Origin: Ruminococcus sp.
GTDB lineage: Bacteria; Bacillota_A; Clostridia; Oscillospirales; Ruminococcaceae
Length of the DNA stretch: 64,000 bases
Assembly: GCA_017536105.1 (NCBI GenBank)
Contig: JAFXRZ010000006.1
Coordinates: 62,001 to 126,000, forward strand
Reading direction: 5' to 3'
Shown here: positions 35,775-45,562 of the stretch, in pieces
How the letters are laid out: the number at the start of each line of letters is the position of its first letter
Numbering within the stretch: the first letter of the stretch is position 1
Position numbers and translations under genes: made by a program
The notes under the pieces: generated by a model
What the model saw: the letters and a program-made list of their open reading frames with translations, nothing else
Database searches by the model: none
What the model was told of the DNA's origin: nothing

Positions 35775-38700
35775 ATGAACACCATAGGTCTTTCAGAGCT
35801 CTTTGAGGGCTATAACGATATAATACCGAGAAGCATGGAAAACGGCCAGGCGCTTCGTCTCGAGATAGATGAGAGAAACAGGACTGCTGCCGTTACCGTA
35901 AAATTTGATACTCCGCTGACCCGTGCCGAGATCTTACAGACTCAGCGCAGGCTTTCCGCTGCGATGAAGCTTCAGAAGATCACCATAAACTGCAAGTATT
36001 CGCCGGACAAGCTCACAGCGGATTATTTCCCTCAGCTTGTCGAATATATGAAAGAGCGCTGTCCTTTCGTCAACGGTTATCTTAACGATGCAACGGCTGC
36101 GCTTGAAAACAATGTTTTTACCATAAGCCTTGCACGAGGCGGTCTTGAAACTCTTGAAAAGGGCGACTTTTCGGGAAGATTCAAGGAGCTTGTGCTCGAG
36201 CTTTTTTCGGTGCGTGTAGATGTCGTGTTTGACGGCGTAACCGCTGCCGATCCTGTGAAGCTTGAAAACCAGCACCGCGAGATGCTTGAAAACCTGACGG
36301 CTGCAGTTCCTTCGGCAGATAACGGTGCAGCGCCTGCTTCCGGAAAGCCGAAAGCTGCCGAGCCTGTATTTAAGAACGTCGATGTTGATTTTGCACGTAT
36401 CGGCATTTCCGCAGATAAAGCAGTTGTGCTCAAAGGTGCACCTATCCCTTCGACGGCAGAAGTCATTGATATGAAGCAGCTGCCCGAAGAGGAGTCCGGC
36501 ACGAGCTATACCGTTTGGGGAGATGTGTTCAAGGTCGATGAAAGGGAAGTCAAGAACGGCGAGACTCTTATTGCCACAGTATATTTCACCGACTATACCT
36601 ATTCTGCTCAGATGAAGCTTATCGGAAGCACGAAGCCCGGAAGATTCAACAGAAACCCCTCAATGGACGAGGTCAAGGCTGTTCTCTCGAAATTAAAGCC
36701 CGGTACCTGCATCATGGCAACGGGTAAGATCGTGCTTGATAAATTCGATCATATGACATATTTCGAGCCGTCGAATATTATGGTCGTAAAGCGCGAAAAG
36801 AAAAAGGATCTTGCCGAGGAAAAGCGTGTCGAGCTGCACTGCCATACCAATATGTCGCAGATGGATGCTCTTGCTCCGGCAAAGAAGCTCGTTAACCGTG
36901 CCCTTGAATGGGGTCATAAAGCCATAGCCATAACCGATCACGGCGTTGTCCAGAGCTTCCCCGAGGCCATGGAGACCTGTGCTGCTATCCGCAAAGGCGG
37001 AAATGATTTCAAGATCATCTACGGTATCGAGGCCTATGAAGTAAATAACGATGCCGATGTTTATCACGGCCATGACGAGCGTTATCTTACCGATGAGCTT
37101 ATCGTTTTTGACCTTGAGACGACCGGCACTTCCGCGACCAACGACAAAATTATCGAGATAGGAGCTGCAAAGCTTCGCGGTCTTGAAGTCGTTGAGACTT
37201 TCGATACTTTCATCGACCCCAAAGAGCCGCTTTCAGGATTTATCACAGACCTTACTAATATTACGGACGAGATGCTTGAAGGGGCACCCTCCGAAAGCGA
37301 AGCTTTAAAGAGCTTTCTTGAATTCTGCGGAAAAGAGCCTGTATTTATCGCACACAATTCGATGTTCGACACGGGCTTCCTTTCCGAGGCTTTGAGGAGG
37401 AATAATATATCTTATCCCTTCTCACATATCGACACCGTCCCTATGAGCAGGATAATGCTGCCCGAGCTTGAAAAGCACAAGCTCAATTATGTCGCGGAGC
37501 ATTTCGGTTTTGATTTCAACCACCACCGTGCATCTGATGACTCGGTGGTGCTGGCGAAGATATTTATTGAATTCGCCAAAAAGCTTGCAGCCGATAACCC
37601 GACTCTTGCCATAAGAGTAAGAGATATAAACTCTCTGCTCGGAAGTGACGAGAGGATAAATGAGCTGCCGACTTATCACCAGATAATCCTTGTACGCAAC
37701 AACACGGGACTTAAAAATCTTTACAAGCTCATTTCAATGTCCAATCTCAAATACTTCAAACGCCGTCCGAGGATACCGAAGTCAGAGCTTGCAAAGCACC
37801 GTGAAGGACTTATTGTCGGAAGCGCCTGCGAAATGGGAGAGATAATCCAGGCTTACCTCAGCGGTGAATCAAAGGAAAAGATCAAGCAGCTTGCTTCTTT
37901 CTACGATTACCTTGAGATACAGCCCCAGGGCAATAATATGTTCATGATACTCTCTGAGCGTCCGCCATATACGGATATCCACACTGAGGAGCAGGTAAAG
38001 GACATCAACCGTTTTATCGTAAAGCTGGGAGACGAGATGGGCAAGCGTGTCTGCGCCACGGGAGACATCCATTTTCTTGATCCCGAGGACGCAAAGTTCC
38101 GCACCATAATCATGGCTTCAAAGGGCTTTGAGGATGCCGACAGACAGCCGCCTCTTTATTTCAAGACCACAGACCAGATGCTTGAAGAGCTTTCCTATCT
38201 CGGAGAGGATAAGGCGAAAGAGGTAGTTGTTACAAATACGAATTACTATGCAGATCTGATCGATCCGGATATCAAGGCTTTCCCTGTGGGAACATATACG
38301 CCTTATATCGAAGGTGCTGTAAGGGAGCTTCAGGTCATCTGCTGGAAGAAGTGCTGCCAGCTTTACGGCGACTGCGATCCCGAGAGCATCGAGATACCCG
38401 ACGGAGACACAGGTATAAACGAGCCCTTTAAGGGGCATATCCCCGATATAGTTTACAACCGCCTTGACCGAGAGCTCAGCTCCATCATCAAGCACGGATT
38501 TGCTGTGCTCTATATGATCTCCCAGAAGCTCGTTGCAAATTCCGTCGAGCACGGCTATCAGGTCGGCTCCCGTGGATCGGTAGGTTCTTCCTTCGTGGCT
38601 TCCATGTCAGGTATCTCCGAGGTAAATCCTCTTGAACCCCACTACCGCTGCAAAAAATGCAACTACAGCGAGTTTATAACCGACGGCTCCGTAAGCTCGG

Positions 38701-40241
38701 GCTTCGATCTTCCGCCGAAGGCTTGTCCGCGATGCGGAGAAGACCTCCACCGTGACGGTCACGATATACCCTTTGAGACTTTCCTTGGATTCAACGGTGA
38801 CAAGGCTCCTGATATCGACCTTAACTTCTCGGGAGATTATCAGGGAAGCGCGCACAAATACACGGAATTCCTCTTTGGTGAAGATCATGTTTTCAAGGCC
38901 GGTACCATAGGCACAGTTGCAGATAAAACAGCTTTCGGCTATGTGCTGAAATACCTTGAAAGCAAGATGATGACAGTCAACAATGCCGAAAAGCAAAGAC
39001 TTGTGAACGGCTGTGTTGATGTCAAGAGAACGACTGGTCAGCATCCCGGCGGAATGGTGGTCATACCAAACGACTACGAGGTTTATGATTTTACGCCGGT
39101 CCAGCATCCTGCGGATAAGTCGGATTCCGATATCGTTACAACGCACTTCGACTTCCGTTCTCTCCACGATACCATACTCAAGCTTGACGAGCTCGGACAT
39201 GATGTCCCGACGCTTTACAAGTATCTTGAAGACATGACCGGACTTGATATCCTTGAGATACCGATGTCTGACGAGAAGGTCTATTCTCTGTTCACGTCCC
39301 CGGATGCCCTCGGTATCACGGCAGAACAGCTCGACTGGAAGACGGGAACTCTCGGCATCCCCGAGATGGGCACAGGCTTTGTCTGCGGAATGCTTCTTGA
39401 AGCAAAGCCCAAGAATTTCGGCGACCTTCTGCAGATATCCGGACTTTCCCACGGCACAGATGTTTGGCTCGGAAATGCACAGGATCTTATTCACGACGGC
39501 GTCTGCACGATATCCGACGTTATCGGAACGAGAGACAGCATCATGACTTATCTTATCCATCACGGCATGGACAAGTCGCTGTCCTTCAACATTATGGAGA
39601 TAACCCGAAAGGGCAAGGCTCCCGAGAAGCTCACCGAAGAAATGAAGCAGGATATGAGAGATCACAATGTTCCCGAATGGTATATTGATTCCTGCTTAAA
39701 GATCAAATATATGTTCCCGAGAGCTCACGCCGCAGCTTATGTTACTTCGGCCATAAAGCTCTGCTGGTTCAAGATATACAGACCTCTTGAATTCTATGCC
39801 TCGCTGTTTACGGTAAGAGGCGAGGACTTTGAGGCGGAGAGCGCTATGAAGGGTAAGGCCTTTGTAAAGCAGAGGATAGACGATCTTGCAAACCGCGCAA
39901 AGGAAGCAAAGACCGCTAAGGACGACGGCATACAGGACACTCTGATGCTCGTTTATGAGATGATGCTTCGAGGCATCGAGCTTCTTCCTGTGGATATTTT
40001 CAAGTCGCACTCTATAATCTACCGCATTGAAGACGGAAAGCTCAGGCTGCCATTCTGCTCGCTTTCGGGAGTAGGCATCAACGCCGCAAAGAGCATTTAT
40101 GAGACCGCTGTTGACGGCGACTTCATTTCGATAGAAGAATTCCAGCAGCAGAGCGGTGTTACAAAGAGCGTTATCGAGACTCTTGAAAACTGCGGAGCCT
40201 TTGGCGATCTGCCTAAAACTAATCAAATTACACTTTTTTAG
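35775..40241 (+). CDS. polC: DNA polymerase III PolC-type alpha subunit
   Basis: A 1488-residue replicative polymerase with built-in proofreading, of normal length. In order: an N-terminal domain; an OB domain (about 235-330); PHP part 1 (ELHCHTNMSQMD, about 352); the DEDD 3'-5' exonuclease (DLETTG, about 444; HRASDDSVV, about 585); the rest of PHP; a zinc module (CKKC...CPRCG, about 958-985); and the palm with PDIDLNFSG (about 1012). ATG behind AGAAGGAATG, 25 nt after ispG. Last gene of the operon; no clear terminator follows. Confidence 0.98.
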   Translation: MNTIGLSELFEGYNDIIPRSMENGQALRLEIDERNRTAAVTVKFDTPLTRAEILQTQRRLSAAMKLQKITINCKYSPDKLTADYFPQLVEYMKERCPFVNGYLNDATAALENNVFTISLARGGLETLEKGDFSGRFKELVLELFSVRVDVVFDGVTAADPVKLENQHREMLENLTAAVPSADNGAAPASGKPKAAEPVFKNVDVDFARIGISADKAVVLKGAPIPSTAEVIDMKQLPEEESGTSYTVWGDVFKVDEREVKNGETLIATVYFTDYTYSAQMKLIGSTKPGRFNRNPSMDEVKAVLSKLKPGTCIMATGKIVLDKFDHMTYFEPSNIMVVKREKKKDLAEEKRVELHCHTNMSQMDALAPAKKLVNRALEWGHKAIAITDHGVVQSFPEAMETCAAIRKGGNDFKIIYGIEAYEVNNDADVYHGHDERYLTDELIVFDLETTGTSATNDKIIEIGAAKLRGLEVVETFDTFIDPKEPLSGFITDLTNITDEMLEGAPSESEALKSFLEFCGKEPVFIAHNSMFDTGFLSEALRRNNISYPFSHIDTVPMSRIMLPELEKHKLNYVAEHFGFDFNHHRASDDSVVLAKIFIEFAKKLAADNPTLAIRVRDINSLLGSDERINELPTYHQIILVRNNTGLKNLYKLISMSNLKYFKRRPRIPKSELAKHREGLIVGSACEMGEIIQAYLSGESKEKIKQLASFYDYLEIQPQGNNMFMILSERPPYTDIHTEEQVKDINRFIVKLGDEMGKRVCATGDIHFLDPEDAKFRTIIMASKGFEDADRQPPLYFKTTDQMLEELSYLGEDKAKEVVVTNTNYYADLIDPDIKAFPVGTYTPYIEGAVRELQVICWKKCCQLYGDCDPESIEIPDGDTGINEPFKGHIPDIVYNRLDRELSSIIKHGFAVLYMISQKLVANSVEHGYQVGSRGSVGSSFVASMSGISEVNPLEPHYRCKKCNYSEFITDGSVSSGFDLPPKACPRCGEDLHRDGHDIPFETFLGFNGDKAPDIDLNFSGDYQGSAHKYTEFLFGEDHVFKAGTIGTVADKTAFGYVLKYLESKMMTVNNAEKQRLVNGCVDVKRTTGQHPGGMVVIPNDYEVYDFTPVQHPADKSDSDIVTTHFDFRSLHDTILKLDELGHDVPTLYKYLEDMTGLDILEIPMSDEKVYSLFTSPDALGITAEQLDWKTGTLGIPEMGTGFVCGMLLEAKPKNFGDLLQISGLSHGTDVWLGNAQDLIHDGVCTISDVIGTRDSIMTYLIHHGMDKSLSFNIMEITRKGKAPEKLTEEMKQDMRDHNVPEWYIDSCLKIKYMFPRAHAAAYVTSAIKLCWFKIYRPLEFYASLFTVRGEDFEAESAMKGKAFVKQRIDDLANRAKEAKTAKDDGIQDTLMLVYEMMLRGIELLPVDIFKSHSIIYRIEDGKLRLPFCSLSGVGINAAKSIYETAVDGDFISIEEFQQQSGVTKSVIETLENCGAFGDLPKTNQITLF

Positions 40242-40273
40242 TTGTTAAAAAAGCAGTTTTGTCTCTTTGCGCC

Positions 40274-40326
40274 TTGACTTGAAAGATAAAATATGTTATC
40301 ATTTGACTATGCTAATATGCTATCAT
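40274..40326 (+). promoter_or_regulatory. his operon promoter region with tandem direct repeat
   Basis: TTGACT (40274-40279), 17-bp spacer, TATCAT (40297-40302). A 13-nt direct repeat, AATATG(T/C)TATCAT, occurs at 40290-40302 over the -10 box and again at 40314-40326 just downstream. The pair looks like an operator. A second TTGACT lies at 40303. The 125-nt gap is too short for a T-box leader. Confidence 0.6.
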
Positions 40327-40366
40327 AGTATCACTTTACCAGACTAAAGCAAAACAGGGGCGATAA

Positions 40367-41569
40367 ATGATGAAAAGAAATGATCTTATAACACCTGAGG
40401 GAACAAGAGACCTTCTGTTCGGCGACTGCCTTGCAAGGCGTGCTGTCGAGAACAAGCTCTCCGAGCTGTTCACCAAAAGCGGATACAGCGAAGTAGTTAC
40501 ACCGGGGATCGAATTCTACGATCTGTTCAGCGGTTCATCGCGACATTTCCGTCAGGAGATCATGTATAAGCTCACAGACTCAAAAGGCAGGCTCATGGTA
40601 CTTCGTCCCGATTCCACTATACCGATAGCGAGACTCGTGGCTTCAAGGCTTGCACCGGCAAAGCTGCCCCTCAGGCTTTATTATTCTCAGGCTATCTATG
40701 AGAATAATGCTTTGCTTAAAGGACGCTCCGATGAAGTTGCTCAGGCAGGTATCGAGCTTATCGGCGGTGACAACACCGAAAAAGCCGACTACGAGGCTAT
40801 GTGTCTTGCACTTGAAGCCCTTGAAGCCTTTGACAGCGACAATTTCCGCTTTGAGATCGGTGACATCGGATATTTCAAGGAGCTTGTTTCAAAGCTCGAT
40901 GCTGACGAAAGCGTAAGAGAAGAGATAAGGCTTCTGATCTCGGCAAAGGATTTTCCGGCTCTCAACGACTTGCTCGACGAGATCGGCGACAACGAGATCA
41001 CAAGAGCTTTAAAGCAGCTGCCGAGGCTTTTCGGCGGAATAGAAGTGCTTGACCGTGCTTCGGAGATGTTCTCGGACGAGAGGACAGACAGGATTCTTGC
41101 ACATTTAAAAGAAGTAGTTTCAAAGCTCACTTCTCTGGGCTACGAGGGGAAGATATCCGTTGACCTCGGAATAGTCAGCCACGCAGATTATTATACAGGC
41201 ATAGTTTTCAAGGGCTATCTTTCCGGCATCGGCAAATCCGTGCTCAAAGGCGGAAGATATGACAGGCTGCTGGGAGAATTCGGCAGACCGAGCCCGGCTG
41301 TAGGCTTCGGCGTTAACTGCGACGATGTTGCAAATTATCTGAGAAGAAATTCTCTTTCGCCTTCTGTTTCTGCTCCCGACTGCATAGTGTTCTCGGGAAA
41401 GGACGACGGCGTTGAAGCTATAGCCTATGCAAGAAAGCTTATTCGCAGCGAAGTAACGGCTGAGGTCAGCCTTTACGATACTCTTGAGGAGACGGAGGAT
41501 TATGCCCGGACCCGCGGCATAAAGAAGATATGCTGCATCGGCAGCGAAGAAAAAGAGATCAACCTTTAA
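40367..41569 (+). CDS. hisZ: ATP phosphoribosyltransferase regulatory subunit
   Basis: A 400-residue histidyl-tRNA-synthetase-like protein without tRNA activity that pairs with short HisG and confers feedback inhibition by histidine. The HisRS-fold blocks are seen (GTRDLLFGD, VLRPDSTIPIARL, LPLRLYYSQAIYE, GGRYDRLLGEFG). It opens the his operon. Either ATG at 40367 or 40370 may be used; the ribosome site AGGGGCG suits both. Confidence 0.93.
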   Translation: MMKRNDLITPEGTRDLLFGDCLARRAVENKLSELFTKSGYSEVVTPGIEFYDLFSGSSRHFRQEIMYKLTDSKGRLMVLRPDSTIPIARLVASRLAPAKLPLRLYYSQAIYENNALLKGRSDEVAQAGIELIGGDNTEKADYEAMCLALEALEAFDSDNFRFEIGDIGYFKELVSKLDADESVREEIRLLISAKDFPALNDLLDEIGDNEITRALKQLPRLFGGIEVLDRASEMFSDERTDRILAHLKEVVSKLTSLGYEGKISVDLGIVSHADYYTGIVFKGYLSGIGKSVLKGGRYDRLLGEFGRPSPAVGFGVNCDDVANYLRRNSLSPSVSAPDCIVFSGKDDGVEAIAYARKLIRSEVTAEVSLYDTLEETEDYARTRGIKKICCIGSEEKEINL

Positions 41570-41584
41570 ACAGGAGGCCATATA

Positions 41585-42214
41585 ATGAACAGACCTATAA
41601 GGATAGCTCTGACAAAGGGCAGGCTTGAAAAAGATACGGTGGCTTTGTTTGAGAAGATCGGCTTTGACTGCACTGCCGTTCGCGAAAAGGGCAGAAGGCT
41701 TATCCTTCCTGTGCCGGACGGAAATCTTGAAGTTGTGCTTGCCAAGGCGAATGATGTTATTACCTATGTTGAGCACGGCGTCTGTGATATGGGCGTTGTG
41801 GGCAAGGACACGATAATGGAGATGCAGGGCAAATGCTTTGAGCTGCTTGATCTCGGCTTCGGCAGATGCAGGTTTGCTCTTGCGGCAAAGAAGGGATCGC
41901 CTTTCTACGGCGGCTTCAAGTCCAAGACCATTGCCACGAAATATCCCAACGTTACAAGGACATGGTTCGAGAGCAAGGGAATGGATGTTGATATAGTAAA
42001 GATCGAGGGTTCTGTGGAGCTTGCTCCGCTGCTTGAGCTTGCCGACGGGATAGTTGATATAGTTGAAACGGGAACTACGCTTAAAGAAAACGGTCTTGAA
42101 GTGATAGAAGACGTTTGTCCGATCTCTGCAAGACTTATAGTAAATCCCGTAAGCATGAAGCTCAGGCAGCAGGAGATCGAAAAGCTCATTTCGCTGACAG
42201 AGGCTTCGCTTTGA
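41585..42214 (+). CDS. hisG: ATP phosphoribosyltransferase, short form
   Basis: A 209-residue catalytic subunit for the first step of histidine synthesis (ATP + PRPP). It lacks the C-terminal regulatory domain of long HisG, consistent with the upstream hisZ. ALTKGRLEKDT, GVCDMGVVGKDT and the PRPP loop DIVETGTTLKENG are present. ATG behind ACAGGAGG. Confidence 0.96.
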   Translation: MNRPIRIALTKGRLEKDTVALFEKIGFDCTAVREKGRRLILPVPDGNLEVVLAKANDVITYVEHGVCDMGVVGKDTIMEMQGKCFELLDLGFGRCRFALAAKKGSPFYGGFKSKTIATKYPNVTRTWFESKGMDVDIVKIEGSVELAPLLELADGIVDIVETGTTLKENGLEVIEDVCPISARLIVNPVSMKLRQQEIEKLISLTEASL

Positions 42215-42235
42215 ACATATGAAAGGAAGATCAAT

Positions 42236-43540
42236 ATGGATATAAAAAAGATTTTTGCCGACGGCGTTGCCGAGGAGGAGTTTTTCAAGCTCGTCGAAAA
42301 GCGCAGCGGCGAAACAGATAAAAAGGTAACGGCTGTTGTTTCCGAGATAATCGAGACCGTAAGGACTCAGGGCGACAGTGCTGTAAAGGCTTATACCGAG
42401 AAGTTTGACGGCAAGCTCCCTCAGTATTACGAGGTGCCGAGAGAGGTGATCAACGATGCTCTCACCGATGCCGACCAGACCTTCGTTGATGTAATGCTAA
42501 ATTCGATAGCAAACGTCACGGACTTCCACCAGAGACAGAAATCTCAGTCCTTTGTGGCTCCCAAGGAGAACGGCGTTGTTCTCGGACAGCGCGTCAGAGG
42601 ACTTGAGAGGGTAGGCCTTTATGTTCCCGGCGGTACGGCAGCTTATCCGTCCTCGGTAATTATGAATGCTATCCCCGCGAAGATAGCCGGAGTCAAGGAG
42701 ATCATAATGGTTACTCCTCCCCTTAAGGACGGCACACCGAACAAGGATATACTTGTGGCTGCTGCTCTCTGCGGAGTTGACAGAGTGTTCCTCTCAGGCG
42801 GTGCACAGGCTATAGCCGCTCTTGCTTACGGAACGGAGGAGATCCCGAAGGTCGATAAGATCGTAGGTCCCGGAAATATCTACGTTGCAACTGCAAAGAA
42901 GCTGCTTTACGGCACAGTGGATATCGACATGATTGCAGGACCCAGCGAGGTGCTTGTTCTTGCCGATGAGACAGCTGATCCTGTTTTTGTTGCTGCCGAT
43001 CTTATGTCTCAGGCAGAGCATGACAGACTTGCTTCGGCGATACTTGTTACCACCAGCGAGAAGCTTGCGGATGAGACCGCAAAGGAGATCGAAAGGCAGA
43101 CAGCCAAGCTTGAAAGACGGGAGATCATTGAAGCTTCCTTCAACAGCTACGGCGCAATGCTTATCTGCGGCACAAAAGAAGAAGCCTGCGATATAGCGAA
43201 CCGCCTTGCTCCCGAGCACCTTGAAGTGCTTTTCGAGAACCCGATGGAATACATCGGCAGGCTCGATAACGTGGGCTCGCTGTTCCTCGGAGCTTATGCT
43301 CCCGAGCCTCTGGGCGATTACTATGCAGGTCCCAATCACGTTCTTCCCACAAGCGGAACTGCAAGGTTTTTCTCTCCCCTGGGAGTGAACAGCTTTGAAA
43401 AGCGTTCAAGCTTTATATACTACACGGAACAGGCATTGAATGACGTAAAGGACGATGTTGTGCTCTTTGCAGACAAAGAGGGCCTTACCGCACACGCGAA
43501 TGCCATCAAGGTGAGATTCCCCGAATACTTCAATTTATAA
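42236..43540 (+). CDS. hisD: Histidinol dehydrogenase
   Basis: A 434-residue zinc enzyme making the last two oxidations, histidinol to histidine. RVGLYVPGGTAAYPSS, the signature IDMIAGPSEVLVLAD, the EHDRLASAIL region and the C-terminal GPNHVLPTSGTARFFSPL (zinc/active-site His) are intact. ATG behind GAAAGGA, 22 nt after hisG. Confidence 0.97.
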   Translation: MDIKKIFADGVAEEEFFKLVEKRSGETDKKVTAVVSEIIETVRTQGDSAVKAYTEKFDGKLPQYYEVPREVINDALTDADQTFVDVMLNSIANVTDFHQRQKSQSFVAPKENGVVLGQRVRGLERVGLYVPGGTAAYPSSVIMNAIPAKIAGVKEIIMVTPPLKDGTPNKDILVAAALCGVDRVFLSGGAQAIAALAYGTEEIPKVDKIVGPGNIYVATAKKLLYGTVDIDMIAGPSEVLVLADETADPVFVAADLMSQAEHDRLASAILVTTSEKLADETAKEIERQTAKLERREIIEASFNSYGAMLICGTKEEACDIANRLAPEHLEVLFENPMEYIGRLDNVGSLFLGAYAPEPLGDYYAGPNHVLPTSGTARFFSPLGVNSFEKRSSFIYYTEQALNDVKDDVVLFADKEGLTAHANAIKVRFPEYFNL

Positions 43541-43557
43541 AAAGAGGAGGAGCAGCA

Positions 43558-44145
43558 ATGAGAAACGCAAAAATCAAAAGAAAGACAAAGGAAACGGATA
43601 TAGAGATAATCCTTGAGCTTGACGGCTCGGGAAAGGTCTCCATAGATACCGGCATAGGCTTCTTGGATCATATGCTGACTTCCTTCGGCGTACACGGCGG
43701 ATTTGACCTAACCGTTATCTGCCGCGGAGACCTTGAAGTTGACGGACATCACTCTGTTGAGGATATCGGCATAGCACTGGGAAGGGCTTTTGCTCAGGCT
43801 CTCGGAGATAAGGGCGGTATAGAGCGTTACGGTTCTTTCTTTATCCCCATGGACGAAGCTCTTGCTTTCTGCTCCATAGATATAAGCGGAAGACCTTTCC
43901 TTGTTTTCAATGCTGAGTTTTCGACAGAGAAGGTCGGCGAGTTCGACACTTGTCTTACAGAAGAATTTTTCCGCGCGTTTGCTTTCAATTCGGGCATAAC
44001 GCTTCACCTCTGCAACGAATACGGCAGCAACGATCATCATATAATCGAAGCTTTGTTCAAAGCGGTTGCACACGCAATGAAAGCCGCTGTTAAAAAGAAC
44101 GCCGACGGTTCGGTGCTTTCAACAAAAGGAGTTCTTGATGACTGA
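43558..44145 (+). CDS. hisB: Imidazoleglycerol-phosphate dehydratase
   Basis: A 195-residue single-function HisB (no phosphatase domain), step 6 of the pathway. It uses two metal ions held by LDHMLTSFGVHG, DGHHSVEDIGIALG and NDHHIIEALFKA. ATG behind GAGGAGGAG. Its end overlaps hisH by 8 nt, so translation is coupled. Confidence 0.97.
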   Translation: MRNAKIKRKTKETDIEIILELDGSGKVSIDTGIGFLDHMLTSFGVHGGFDLTVICRGDLEVDGHHSVEDIGIALGRAFAQALGDKGGIERYGSFFIPMDEALAFCSIDISGRPFLVFNAEFSTEKVGEFDTCLTEEFFRAFAFNSGITLHLCNEYGSNDHHIIEALFKAVAHAMKAAVKKNADGSVLSTKGVLDD

Positions 44146-44749
44146 TATAGCGATCATAGACTACGGAGCAGGAAACATCTTCTCCGTTAAGAATGCTCTT
44201 GATTATCTCGGAGTGAACAGCAGGCTGACTTCCGACACAGCTGAGATAGAAGCGGCTGATGCTGTTATCCTTCCGGGCGTGGGAGCTTTTCCGGCTGCAA
44301 TGGAAAAACTCGAGAAGCAGGGACTTATCGAGACGATAAAGCAGCAGGCAAAGATCAAGCCTTTCCTGGGCATTTGCCTCGGGATGCAGATGCTTTTCGA
44401 TAAAAGCTATGAGTTCGGCGAGTGCAAAGGGCTGGGCCTTATCTCCGGAGAGGTAAGAAAGATGGACGATGAGGGGCTTATAATCCCGCACATGGGCTGG
44501 AACAAGCTCGAATACACGCAGGATTGCCCGATGACGAAATTCCGCACGGACAACGACTACGTTTATTTCGTACACTCCTTCAAGGCTTTCTGCAATGACG
44601 AGGATCTTTACGCTTACTGCGATTACGGCAGCAGAGTGACAGCTCTTGTCTCGGACGGAAAATTTGTTTTCGGTTCGCAGTTCCACCCGGAGAAATCCGG
44701 CGATGTCGGACTTAAAATGCTCAGATGCTTTGCCGAGCTTGCTAAGTAA
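44138..44749 (+). CDS. hisH: Imidazole glycerol phosphate synthase, glutaminase subunit
   Basis: A 203-residue class I glutamine amidotransferase that feeds ammonia to HisF. IIDYGAGN, PGVGAFPAAM, the nucleophile Cys in FLGICLGMQMLF, and the late GSQFHPEKSGDVG His-Glu pair are seen. ATG 44138 is used (a TTG lies one codon upstream). Its partner hisF is one gene further on, separated by a methyltransferase. Confidence 0.96.
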   Translation: MTDIAIIDYGAGNIFSVKNALDYLGVNSRLTSDTAEIEAADAVILPGVGAFPAAMEKLEKQGLIETIKQQAKIKPFLGICLGMQMLFDKSYEFGECKGLGLISGEVRKMDDEGLIIPHMGWNKLEYTQDCPMTKFRTDNDYVYFVHSFKAFCNDEDLYAYCDYGSRVTALVSDGKFVFGSQFHPEKSGDVGLKMLRCFAELAK

Positions 44750-44761
44750 AAGAAATAAATC

Positions 44762-45553
44762 ATGGATATAATTAACAACAATATAGACGGCGGCAAAGCC
44801 TTCGACTGGGGCAAAGCCTCAAGTGACTATGCCAAATACAGGGACATCTATCCCGAGGAATTTTACAAAGCTCTCGTTGACAGAGGACTGTGTATCTCGG
44901 GGCAGAAAGTCCTTGATGTAGGCACGGGAACAGGTGTGCTGCCGAGGAATATGGACAGCTACGGAGCGACCTGGACAGGCACGGATATTTCAGCAGAGCA
45001 GATAGAACAAGCAAAGCTTATGTCCGAGAGAGCAGGGATCAACGCAGAATACTGTGTTTCTTCCGCAGAAGAGCTGCCCTTTGAAGCCGGGAGCTTCGAT
45101 GTCATAACAGCCTGCCAGTGCTTCTGGTATTTCGACCACGCAAGGACAGCACCGCTGTTTTCAAGGCTTTTGAAGCAGGACGGAACACTTGTTCTGATGC
45201 TTATGAACTGGCTGCCATTCGAGGACGAGCTTGCGGGCAAAACCGAAGAACTTGTGCTGAAGTACTATCCCGACTGGACAGGAAAAGGCGACACCTTCCA
45301 CACGATAGAAGTTCCTGAGGATTATCTCGGATATTTTGATCTTGCGGAAAACTTTGCGTTCAGGCTGCCTGTCCGCTTTACAAGAGACAGCTGGAACGGC
45401 AGGATCAAAGCCTGCCGGGGTATCGGAGCTTCGTCTCTGACGGAGGAGCAGAAGCTTGCATGGGAGAAGGAGAACAGAGCGATGCTCAGATCATATCCCG
45501 AGGAATTCGATATCCTCCACTATGCGGCTTATGCCATTTTGAAAAAGAAATAA
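44762..45553 (+). CDS. Class I SAM-dependent methyltransferase inside the his operon
   Basis: A 263-residue methyltransferase. Motif I reads VLDVGTGTGVLPRNM (about 45-59), with TGTDIS as the ribose-binding acidic strand and SSAEELPFEAGSFDVITACQCFWYFD as motifs II/III, most like the UbiE/Methyltransf_11 group. The substrate cannot be told. It is placed between hisH and hisF (gaps of 12 and 9 nt), the slot where hisA commonly lies. It has no ProFAR-isomerase barrel features and cannot replace HisA. No strong ribosome site is seen (AAAGAAATAA). Confidence 0.88.
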   Translation: MDIINNNIDGGKAFDWGKASSDYAKYRDIYPEEFYKALVDRGLCISGQKVLDVGTGTGVLPRNMDSYGATWTGTDISAEQIEQAKLMSERAGINAEYCVSSAEELPFEAGSFDVITACQCFWYFDHARTAPLFSRLLKQDGTLVLMLMNWLPFEDELAGKTEELVLKYYPDWTGKGDTFHTIEVPEDYLGYFDLAENFAFRLPVRFTRDSWNGRIKACRGIGASSLTEEQKLAWEKENRAMLRSYPEEFDILHYAAYAILKKK

Positions 45554-45562
45554 GGTGAAAAT

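Noticed and set aside
40242..40366. T-box leader for the his operon
   Set aside because: The gap is only 125 nt, with no terminator/antiterminator pair or T-box consensus seen.
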